Positions 46,820 to 56,175 of a DNA stretch of 64,000 bases are shown in pieces. The notes beneath the pieces are model-generated. The model had not been told where the DNA came from. It worked only from the letters and a program-made list of their open reading frames with translations, and did no database searches. The translations under genes and the position numbers were made by a program. Position 1 is the first letter of the stretch. Each line of letters opens with the position of its first letter. The stretch comes from Calycina herbarum (taxonomy: Eukaryota; Ascomycota; Leotiomycetes; Helotiales; Pezizellaceae), in the NCBI GenBank assembly GCA_001414485.1, contig LLEY01000071.1, forward strand, positions 124,001 to 188,000, in the 5' to 3' direction.

Positions 46820-47810
46820 AGCGATAGAAAAGAGGGTTTAGACAAGTATAGTCAGTTACGATTTAACCTTGAAAAGTTTTAGAAAAGTTTAAAAAAGTTT
46901 ATAAAGGTTCTAAAAAGTCTATATCTTAAAAAAATATTCCTCTAGCTATATAAAATAGCTCTATAACTCCTTTAAAATAAGAACCTTATTTTATATACTA
47001 TCTAAGATAGTAATAGTCTTAACCTTTAAGGTATTATAAACAAGTTTAGTAGAAGTAAGAAGTATGTTTACTTTATTTTTAATAATTACTTAAATAAGAT
47101 TAGCCTCTCTTACTAAGAATTTATTAACTACTAAAATAAGATATAAGAATAACAAGTATAAGAGAGAGAAGAGAATAGAGAAAGAGAGAGGAGAGAGATG
47201 TATAAGAGAGAAGAGAGGAAAGAGAGTATAGTAGTATATAATTAGATTATCTATAAGAAGAGAAGAGCTCTCTAAGTAGAAGAACTATTTAACTAAATCT
47301 AATAGTACGAATTCCAATTTCCGAAGAATATCTGAAATTATTCACTGAACTCAAATCTTTACAGAGAGAGAGAGAAGAGAGGTAGAAAAGAGAGTAGAAG
47401 AGAGAATAGAAGTATAAGATAAGAGAGAGAAGGAAAAGTAATAAAAGATATATAAGAAAGAGAAGAGAGAGGTAGAAAAGAGAGTAGAGGAAATAGAAAG
47501 AAGAGTAGTAGTATAAGATAAAAAGAAGAAAGAGATATAATAAAAGAAAAGATAATATAAAAAATAAGAGATCTAGAGAATAAAAGATAAGCTAGAGTAA
47601 AGGGAGAAGAATAACGAGGTTTATAAGAAGTATTTAGATACTCTATAATATAAGGAAACACTTAATAATAAGGATATAGTAGACTAGAGGGAGGTAAGAC
47701 ATAGGAATTTTAATATAGACTTTTCTAAACTTTTCTAAAACTTTTAAAGGTTAAACTATAACTTACTATATTATAGAAATAAACTCTATCTTTTGATTTA
47801 TAATATCACG
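46820..47810. mobile_element. AT-rich inverted-repeat element with polypurine centre, probably a RIP-mutated DNA transposon relic
   Basis: The left arm (about 46823-46915: ATTTAACCTTGAAAAGTTTT, AGAAAAGTTTAAAAAAGTTT) is the inverted repeat of the right arm (about 47715-47805: reverse complement contains TTTAACCTTTAAAAGTTTTA then GAAAAGTTTAGAAAAGTC). Between them the plus strand is an AG-rich run (47160-47230 and 47365-47560) with no open frame. Only a stretch at about 47310-47365 has mixed composition. I cannot assign a superfamily. Confidence 0.55.
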
Positions 47811-48269
47811 AATTTTCAAGCTATAATTTGCAAAGTATTTGCTAAGTGACTTAGGACTTTGATTTTCACCTAAAATATAGTAATAAATTCACTAGTAGAC
47901 GGCGATATAGCAAGAGCTTCGGAACATCCACCTATAATATGAAAATTTATTCTAGCGAGCTTCTCTTATATTTAAATATAGTCTTGCCTTCTATCTGCAT
48001 ATCAACCTACTTCTCGATGACATCTCCATCTATCCAAAGCCTATCTTCTAGCAACCCTTCGTCAATACAACACTTACGATATTTGATACGACACATCGGT
48101 GAACCAATATCAAGAAAAACTACACCATAGCTGAACCTTACCCCAAAGGATAGGCTGCTGAAAGCGGTCCGAACCTCTATTATCTATCATCGTAAGTTCT
48201 ATCTCGGTTTCTCCCCTTACATCTAATCAGCACGGTCTCTTCTTACTTTACTGTTCGTTCAAAAACTAA
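47811..48269. other. Short flank, possible 5' end of the BTB pseudogene
   Basis: An ATG at 48017 opens MTSPSIQSLSSSNPSSIQHL and a donor-like GTAAGT with a TAACTACAG acceptor lies just before the BTB reading. This may be the old first exon, but I could not join phases. Confidence 0.3.
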
Positions 48270-48905
48270 CTACAGACTCGTAGAGGGCGAACCAGTTAAG
48301 TTCATTCTCGGAGACGATAAAGAATTCAAAGCCTACTCTGTCCATAAGGATTTAATTTTCAGCACAGGATATTTTTTTCACAGAACTTTTGAAGTACGTA
48401 GGCATAGAGTTGTTCAGCGATACACCGTCCAAGGTTGATCCTTCGACTGGCAAAATCAAAATAACAGTACCTTAGGCGAAGCCCCAAGTTTACAAAACAT
48501 TCCTGAAGCAGCTTTACAAACGAGAACTCCCTCCAAAGTTCAGTTACAATCTTGATGATCTATTGGATCTATATATATTCGCTGGCCACCTGACAGACAA
48601 AGAGTTTGGCAACTACATTATAGACCTAATCCAAGACAAAACCACAGTTCAGAACAATACAGTAGATGATAACATGAACTAGAATTGGAATCACATGGCT
48701 CGCGTTTTCAAATCGTCCTACAAGCCTGAGGAGGCTATCCAGAAGTTTTATGGTGCTCTTGTTTATTATGCGATGTCCTGCTATCGCGCTGATGAGGCGA
48801 GCCAAATTAGGATCTTGAGAGAGATGAAAAAGTTCCCTGAGCTCGTGTCAGAATATCTGAACGTGCAGTTAATGATTCAGAGACGTTTGGACGTGGGTGC
48901 TGGGT
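48270..48905 (+). pseudogene. BTB/POZ domain protein pseudogene
   Basis: The plus strand reads VEGEPVKFILGDDKEFKAYS, then VHKDLIFSTGYFF, ELLKYVGIELF, DPSTGKIKITVP, KPQVYKTFLKQLYKRELP and LDDLLDLYIFAGHLTDKEF. That is the BTB fold order: VHK of the first helix-strand unit, then the LYxxELP and L..LY..A..L signatures. The frame is broken by a T7 run at about 48371 where T6 would keep it open. In-frame TAGs follow at about 48474 (P-stop-AKPQ) and 48680 (MN-stop-NW). Family members are substrate adaptors for Cul3 or transcription cofactors. This copy is not functional as read. Confidence 0.75.
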
Positions 48906-48909
48906 TGTT

Positions 48910-50091
48910 TGTCGCACTGAACCTTGGATGGCTTACTTTTGATAATTTGTCTATTATTCTACTGTATTGAGACAACCCGTGGAGAATACGAAGTCGCAAC
49001 AAAGCATGCCCTCGCTGGTTTGAAAGTGTTAAGAAGCTGGCAGGATAAAGATAGGACTCATGAGATATCAAATTCGAAAAAGCTGGGCGTATTCAACAAC
49101 ATCAGCAATCGCTTAACACGGGTTTTCAGTTCTTTGGATACAACCGTGAGCAACAGTTCAAATTTCACACGACCACAATTAGCGTTGACCTCGCAGGACG
49201 AGCGAGCCGGTTGGTTTCTTGTGTGCCATCGGCAATAAACGGGCTCCTGGAAGCTGCTGGGTCGTTCAGCAAACTCACCAACTGGTCTCACCATTTTATT
49301 GCTTCGATTGCCAATATTACGCCTCCTCCGTCTGTTGGGAAACTGCCGATAGCTGTCCCAAATGAGCTGTCACTTTTAATGAAGGACATGGGAATTTGGG
49401 AGAACTCCGTCATTCCTCTTATTTCTCCCGTTCACCCTTGGGAAAAGCTTGCTGATATCGTAAGTCCAAATTTCCGGAACTTTTTCTTCTATTGTGATCG
49501 TTTCGGGAGTGAGAAGATACTCTTTTCTACTCCCGAGACATGTTCAAATGAAAAAAGTAAGCTGATTCTGCTATCCTGAGACTAGGCCATCTTAAAAGTC
49601 ATGTTCCACAGAAATCAAAGTTCTCTCACCTCAAGCTCGTTGCTAATTAATGTCCGCCATCAATTTAGCCAGCTTTTAGACTTGGTTTCCATGATGACAG
49701 ACTGGATAGCGAAGTATCCTCAAGCAAAACAGCACATCAAACCTTCTCTCTTATGAGTGGCATACTCGCTCCACTATCATTTGTTGGCATCACTTGTCGA
49801 CCACACGAGATGCGTCAGAACACCGTGAAACTTCTGAAACTGTGGCGGGTAAATGAGGGTATTTATGATGGAAAGAAATTCGCGCGCGCTTTAGAGAAGG
49901 CGATATATATTTCCGAGAAAGGGAGATTAGAGCAGGATGACCAGGAAGGTCGTCTCAGTTTGTTCCGTGCAGCACTCGTTGGTTGTTTGAAGCATGAAAC
50001 TGGTGTTAGTTTCCCCGCCAGTAGTTTTTTTCACGTTTCCAGCTTGATGCTGCAACTTGAACACACTTCTGTTCGACAATCGCTGTCCTGA
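48910..50091 (+). pseudogene. Relic of a fungal transcription-factor-like (C6 type) C-terminal region
   Basis: Pieces in three frames read, in order: TTRGEYEVATKHALAGLKVL (the region usually reading R.....A..H...GL.IL), LTRVFSSLDTTVS, RAGWFLV, PSAINGLLEAAGSFSKLTNW, then VGITCRPHEMRQNTVKLLKL and WRVNEGIYDGKKFARALEKA. This order is typical of the C-terminal half of fungal Zn2Cys6-type regulators. No Cys6 binuclear cluster is visible upstream; the BTB pseudogene abuts instead. Frame changes and stops separate the blocks, so it looks dead. Some breaks could be unrecognised introns. Confidence 0.5.
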
Positions 50092-50240
50092 TTTTATGGT
50101 TAGATTGACCTGGGTCAATTGAAGTAGAAGATTCAAGGTAATGTTCTGCCAGGGTTTTGATGGTAATTTCACATTATCCCAAAAATTTACTAAGCATTTA
50201 TTGTTCATCACGAGCCACACGATCTCTTAAAAAGGAGAGA

Positions 50241-50490
50241 CTTGTCAAATTCTTATTTTTTACGTCCGAAAACAAAGACGCTGCACATGTACACCAGCCA
50301 AAAACCACAAACGCCATCCCGGAAGAATTCTCATCAAAGTAATTCAGACCTCCACTCTCTCCTTGTCAATCGATATTTTTTACGTCCGAAAACAAAAACG
50401 CTCGCTCCCCAAATTCACAGTATCTAAACAACCAATAAACACCATCCCTGGAGTATTCCCATCAAAACCCAACCCCGATTCCCATCTCTT
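50241..50490. repeat. Two-copy tandem repeat, about 120-bp unit
   Basis: ATTTTTTACGTCCGAAAACA occurs at 50255 and again at 50375. Each is followed by a matching CGCCATCCCGGAAGAATTCT / CACCATCCCTGGAGTATTCC block and CATCAAA. It lies in the 3' flank of the coiled-coil gene at 50777. Confidence 0.8.
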
Positions 50491-50640
50491 CGACGACACT
50501 TCAGATCTCTACTCGGTCCCATCCCACGCTCTCCCAGTTGAGTTACACATCTTCTTTTCGGCAATGTATCTTCCCTGGTAAGGCCAGGTACTGATCCACA
50601 AAGCCTAGTAAGCAAGATGTGCATCTCAATAGGGGGAGGC
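50440..50640. repeat. 3'-flank duplication, copy 1 (with 55845-56045)
   Basis: TGTATCTTCCCTGG, GGCCAGGTACTGATCCACAA and the CCTAGTAAGCAAG block recur at 55969-56022 with few changes. This ties the two coiled-coil genes together as duplicates. Confidence 0.75.
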
Positions 50641-50776
50641 TTACAATGAAGATAAAAGAGTATTGAAAATCCATGACTCGGGAGATAGATGAAAATCGAT
50701 GGGTCAAGGAAAGTGGGGACTCCCACGTCTTGGCCCTTACCACTCTCACACCCCCTATCCACATTCTCCGCCTCTC

Positions 50777-52824
50777 CTAGGAAAAGAAGTTCCACCACAC
50801 GACTGCTGTTCCAACCCCAACAGCCGCAGTAACAGCACCACCTCCCGTCAACTTGTTTCGTACCCAAGCTTTCAGATTCGACGGAGTTCCACCAAGACTC
50901 TTTCGTTCGATGCCACTCTGACTATCCATGGTTGCAGTGGTCGATAGATTCACCCCGGGAAGCGATTCGAACTCGTCATCATCGAGGTCATCGTAATAGT
51001 ACTCATAGACATCGTCTTCGATTTCGTGGTACATGCTCGGCACCTGGAATGGCAAGTTGAGCTCGAAGAGCTTTGTTGGTGTAATGAGAGCATTATATTG
51101 TTGGGTGAGGGCGTTGGGTGTGTATATGAGAGGGACGTTGGAAGGACCAGTGGTAGGTGAGGTCGCCTGGGTGATCTTTGGTTTTAGGGTCAGAACGGTT
51201 TTGATGCCCCCAAATATGAGGAAGCAAGCGATGAAAATAAATAACATGTCCGCGATCTTCCACAAATTGCTATCGAATTTTGTGGATTTTCTCTCGTCCG
51301 CAATCTTCTTCCAGGATTCCACTTCTTTGGTTGCTTCAGCTGCACAACTCTTAGACCTAAGGTTTGCGGCCAGGTCGGTGCACTGGGCCGAAAGAATGTT
51401 GGCTTTCTCCCGGAAGTAGAAATGGTCCTGGTTCTGCACGAGCTCGAACGATCGGACGTTGTCGTGATATTTTCTTCCTTGCTCTATACGAGCCTTTCGC
51501 TCCTTTTGGACTTGGTCTTTAAGGGCTCCTCGTTCTTCCGCAATAGCCTCTTTCTCCGCTACGCAAAAGTCTCGGCGGCACCTAAAACGCTTGGGCAAGG
51601 CTTTGAATAGCGGGCGAAACATTTCAGTCGATTGTATTGTCTCGGTTTCCTCGACCTTTTCGGTTAACTCGACGTTCTCGGTTTGCTCGACCTTCTCGGT
51701 TTGCACGTCTTTCTCTCCGTTGAGTGGGTCTTGAGAAGACTGGTCTGCATTATTTTTCCCGTCTTTCCCGTGTCTTGGTTTCCGAGGTCTGGGATCATCT
51801 TCCCGAAGGGCCTTCTTCTTCAACTTTTTTCTGGCTGCTTTACTTTGAGGGTGAGCTGGCTTAGTAGCTGGCTGGATTTCGGTGGGTTCAGTAGGATGGG
51901 TAACGGTTATATCTGTGGGAGCCTGGTCATCTTCAACCTCTCCAACAACTTCAATAGCTTCGGTAACCTCTATCGCTTCGGCGCCTTCAATGGATTCGGA
52001 TACTTTTTTGAATTTACGTTGCAATTCAGCGAGGGCTGATCCAGTGTCTTTAACAGCCTGAAGGATATCGGCGGCTTTGGTGGCTTCGTTTCTCTATGCT
52101 TGCGTTGTTTCCTTCCATCTTTTTAGCATTGTTACGACTTGCAGTTTGAGGGCGTAGGCTTCTCGCTCGGTCGTGGTCTCTTCATTTGGAACTTCGTAGC
52201 CAAGCTCAACTGGAGGATCAACCTCGTCGATATCTCCATGAGGGAGTGGTGTGCGACATGCGACCTGCTGTTCGTGATATATTTCCAGGGCTTTTAGGAG
52301 ACCCGCACGCTCTGCACACGATTCTGGGAGACCCTCGCATTTGTCCAATGCGATCTCGTACGCGGCCCACTAAATGGAACAAGTTAGCACGTACTTCTGG
52401 TTGAATTAGGAGCTAAGAGCTTGGAGCTCAAAAGAGAAACAAAGGAATTGCTTACCTCTTCATCCGTCCCAACTGTGTAAGGTTGTGGGTAGCGCTGTAT
52501 TCTGGCCTGTCTTTTAAGCCATTTCTCCAATTCAATCAGACGTTCCTCCTTCTTGTTATTCTCCTCCCGTTGTTCAAGTACTCCCATTTTCTCTCCCTCT
52601 AACGTGATAATCCTTCTGGACTTTGCCTCGTCGTAGCTCTTCAGCTCACACAGCTTTTCCTTGAGCCCCTCGACCTCCTTTTCCAAGTTGTGGTTCTTGT
52701 CGCGTTCTCGGTTCAAGTTGAGCTCCGATTGCTGCTTCTGAGATTCAGCTCGCTGCTTTTGAGCTTGAAGTGTCTTGATAGTCGTCGACAGGATGGCATT
52801 TTGCTCCCACATATTGGGTGGCAT
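50777..52824 (-). CDS. Coiled-coil protein with two membrane segments, three exons
   Basis: Predicted 639 aa from exons 52456-52824, 52136-52369 and 50777-52093 (phases fit). The 42-nt second intron (donor GTAACA, branch TGCTAA, acceptor CATAG) removes an otherwise in-frame TAG at 52094. Exon 1 is a long coiled coil (LNLNRERDKNHNLEKEVEGL). A low-complexity Thr/Glu repeat follows near residues 333-355 (EKVEQTENVELTEKVEETE). One membrane helix lies at about 482-504 (MLFIFIACFLIFGGIKTVL), then an acidic loop (DDVYEYYYDDLDDDEFE). A C-terminal helix (AVTAAVGVGTAVVWWNFF) looks like a tail anchor. No family is recognised. It is paralogous to the broken gene at 56176-58665 by architecture and shared flank. 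An organelle-surface scaffold is a guess only. Confidence 0.6.
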
Positions 52825-53114
52825 TTTGGGACGCTCGTAGTGTATGCGGCGGACGGTGGCGATGATCTACGGCAGATTGCCAGATAATAAAAGGTCTGCA
52901 AGGTATTCAGAATGAATTGTTGTGCACGAGTCGATGTTGTTGTAAGAAGGAAAGAGGAGCGATGCGTCGAGGCTTTTAGAAAATTTATTGCGCTAAGCCC
53001 TGGGTGGCTGGGTAACTCGCAGGTGAATTGTGAATCGATCTTGATGGTTGTAATTGGCGGAGGCTTGAAAATCCTAGTTAGTCTAATGCCATTGCCTTAT
53101 GTAGTAAAGTTGAT

Positions 53115-53530
53115 TAATAGATTATTTTATCCAAAACAGTCTAGATAATTAATTAAAATAAACAAAGTTATAAGAGTTAATCAATTCTTCAGCTGTAACC
53201 TAATCCGAGAGAAACGCTGCAACGGCTTTAAGAAATGCCTTATAGCTTAAAAGAAGTAGAGACCTTATCGGAAGTAGTAAGCCTTAGTTCTTTATCTAAT
53301 TCACTTGAGTAATAGCTATTTAAGATGATTTAGATAACTAGTCTGCTTAAGACGTAGAGAGTAAGAAGAGAGGTCTTAAAATTAGAGAAGAGAGAATAGA
53401 AAAGGGGTATAAGAGAGATACTTTAGCTAGGAAAAAACAGGTATAAAAGTAGCTTCACTTTTATTTATTAATGGATAAATTAATTATTCTGAAAAGTCCA
53501 AGTTAGTAGTTAATCTCTTATATAATTAAC
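53115..53530. mobile_element. Inverted-repeat (MITE-like) family X, diverged copy 2
   Basis: Shares with 33200-33789 the words AAGAGAGGTCTTAA in the purine-rich centre. The right arm, read as reverse complement, has GGACTTTTCAGAATAATTAA, TTTATCCATTAATAAATA and AGTGAAGCTACTTTTA, against GGGCTTTGTAGATAAATAAA, TTTATCCACTAATAATTA and GGCTATTCCTACTTTTA. It is degraded; the ends are not resolved. Confidence 0.5.
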
Positions 53531-54369
53531 TGATTCTATAATTATTAGGAAAAAAAACACTAGATCTCGAAGAGAAGAAAGGAGAGAGGGTTGTTTCTTA
53601 GTACCTTTTCTAAAACAGAGTAGAAGAAGAGAGAAAAGTTATACGAAATACTTATAGAGATATAGTAATCACGAGACTCCTTCTTACTCTAATCTCTTTC
53701 TCTTATTCTATCTACTATTCTTACTCTCTTCTCATTCTCTTTGTTATATCTCTCGATTCTATCTATTTTAAGTAATAAATAAAAAGACGAACTACAGTGA
53801 GTTGCGAGTTAAGCTTGAATTTGCCCACTTTTTTTGTAATCTAAGCTATTTTTTTATTAAGGCTTTCTCTTTCTTTTCTTTAGAAGACAGAAAATAAAAG
53901 TACTCTAAAAGAGACAAGGCCTAGCTAGAAAGAAGCGCTATATCTAATTATCTCTCTTCTATATTACTTATTAATTCGAAGTAAGTATAACAAAAGTAAA
54001 CTGAAAGATAAATAATTCTTAAAATAACCCCTTTTCTTAAAAAGATTTTAATTTTTTTTTTTCTAATTCTATAAGGTTAACAAGCTATACTAAGACTCTA
54101 TAAAAATTAAGACAGATATAAAATTGTCTGTTTTTGTCTTATAAAGTTCATAGAGTATAAGAGGAGATATAAGCCTCTTCTTTCCTGTTCTTATAAATAG
54201 TATATTATATGTTATTTTTAATTAATAGGTAAAAGAGTGTCTAAAAAGAGAGGAAATCAAGGAATTTTCTTAAAAAGCTTAGATTATAAATATTAATATT
54301 TATTATTAAAGTACTACTAATAATCGATAAATATTATTATTTTTTATATAACTATTTTACAATTATTAT

Positions 54370-55353
54370 TATTATTATTATGATTCTTACACTGCGTAGG
54401 CCGTAGGCCAAGCTCTAAGAGCGAGCAGTACTTCTACTGGTCATTTGTTTGAGATATAGGTAAAAATGAGCTCCAGAGACGAGTTAAAGTAGCCTTATAA
54501 CATCCTGCCCTCCTCCTCAGCTCCAAGGTTTGTCTAGGTAGCTGTTCACGCTCTTCCGTAACCGGCGTAACACTCCTCTCTGTCTCTACGGATCTCTACT
54601 GTCCGTTCGACGGCCAAAAAAGGCACCTTTATGCGCTTTAAAAGCTGTATCTAAATACAGGGTGCCCATTCCTCCATCGAACGAGCCTGTTGTTGTCTGA
54701 CGCTTCTCTCTTATTCCTGCCTGCTACTAACCAATCCCTCTGTGTGCCTTCGAGCGTTGTTCTCTCTATCCTAGGGGAGGGGTGAGCAGTCCCTCCCGAA
54801 TCAGGGTATAAGACGCCTCGACAGAGTTTCTCCCTCTTAGACACGTGTATCCGAATGCCCTCTTTGCTGCCCTTCCAGCAGCAGGTGGGGACGAGGCACC
54901 TGCCCCAGGGTCGAGGTCTTACGCTTGTCGAGCCTTCGGTGGAATGTACTGTATATTGTTGTTGTAATCTGCAAATTGGTCCTGCGTAACCTCTGCCTTG
55001 TCCTCGACTTGAATTCGTCATAAAATGAGTTATAGACGCCCCTAAATAGCGCCTCCCGTCCGTCCAAGTCTTGTCCGCCGCGTCGGTTATGTCTTCTTGC
55101 AATGCTTCGTTTGGATATGGCTCGAGGGGTGGTGTAGTGATTGTAGATAAGGTCTTCGTGTCGGTTTTGTTGTTGTTGTCGCTGTCGTGAAAACTCTGCT
55201 TTCCTAGCCTCACCACCAGTTCCACGGTCGCACCACGACGACGACGACAACCCCTTTCCTCCTCTTGTGCGACTCTCATCAGCTCTCCGATAACATGATC
55301 GAAGGTTCGTAGCAAGCGCCTCGTACAGGCTGAGAGTTCGACTTTGCTGGCCT
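54370..55353 (-). mobile_element. LINE/SINE-like retroposon, about 980 bp, with (TAA)n tail and 15-bp target duplication
   Basis: A 15-bp direct repeat, TTTTACAATTATTAT, flanks the segment (54355-54369 and 55354-55368). On the minus strand the insert ends with GTAAGAATCATAATAATAAT, a (TAA)n tail, as in non-LTR retroposons. Inside, two overlapping minus frames stay open: 54638-55315 with LMRVAQEEERGCRRRRGATV, and 54837-55250 with EALFRGVYNSFYDEFKSRTR then QRLRRTNLQITTTIYSTF. I do not recognise an RT or endonuclease, so it may be a truncated or non-autonomous copy. It is GC-richer than its surroundings and not visibly RIP-mutated. Confidence 0.6.
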
Positions 55354-55844
55354 TTTTACAATTATTATAAAGTGAAATTTAGTCTTTAAAAGAAGTTAAA
55401 TTACTTTAACGTACTAAAGAAAACTAAAGATTAATTATATTAAAAGTATATATTAATTAAAAAGTAAAGTTATATTTAGTATTATTGGATAATAATTACC
55501 TTACTTACTAATAAGCTTTAGGACTAAACTATCGGGCCCTCAAACATTGAGATTTGAAGGCTTTAATAAAAAGTGACACTAGTCAACCTGTGTAGTACCT
55601 GCCTCAACGTGCCATTATTTTTCCAAAAGGTTCGCATAATTGAAATATGCTTTGCTCAATTATCCTAATTGATTAGAACAACAGGCGAGATTATCTACAG
55701 CTTATTTTACCGCGAAATCTTAAAAAGCACCAGAGGAGTACAATTTCATAGTAGCATCGCACGATGTACATCAACAAATCAACAGGGGTTCAGCTAAAGG
55801 TGTGAAATATTTATTATGTTTTGGAGAGGTCTAGCTCTAAGATC

Positions 55845-56045
55845 CATGTTACAAGTATTCCCATCACGACTCTACCTCCTATTTCCCCCTCCAAGCAAAT
55901 TCTAAAGCCCCACTCCTTATTTACTCAATCTTCACTCACTCAATGTCTGTTACAACGCTTCTTTTCAGCATGTATCTTCCCTGGAAGGCCAGGTACTGAT
56001 CCACAAAACCTACTAACAAGGTGTAACTCAATCGGGGTCGTAGAA
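55845..56045. repeat. 3'-flank duplication, copy 2 (with 50440-50640)
   Basis: Carries GTATTCCCATCA, TGTATCTTCCCTGGAAGGCC and AGGTACTGATCCACAAA, collinear with 50451-50610. It sits just beyond the end of the broken coiled-coil gene. Confidence 0.75.
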
Positions 56046-56175
56046 AGAAAAAAGAATAAGAAGATCAGCAACGAGAAAGGCCCAGAGGTAGAAGGAAATC
56101 AGTAAAGAAGAGAATGTGGGGACCGCGGGACCACCAAGCCAGACTGTCAATGACCATCCTCCACCTGCGTGCTCA

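Larger units (their letters stand above)
52825..56175. other. AT-rich accessory island between the two coiled-coil loci
   Basis: Mostly RIP-like DNA (53110-54370 and 55370-55520) holding a relative of the 33200 inverted-repeat element (53115-53530) and a GC-richer LINE-like insertion (54370-55353). 55845-56045 is the second copy of the duplicated 3' flank. No supported host gene. Confidence 0.55.

Noticed and set aside
47359..47661. 100-codon Ser/Leu/Phe-rich minus ORF
   Set aside because: It is the complement of a polypurine tract inside the AT-rich inverted-repeat element, so low-complexity rather than coding.
52094..52096. Premature stop in the 50.8-kb coiled-coil gene
   Set aside because: A 42-nt intron with a branch-like TGCTAA and acceptor CATAG removes it in phase, so the gene is better read as intact.
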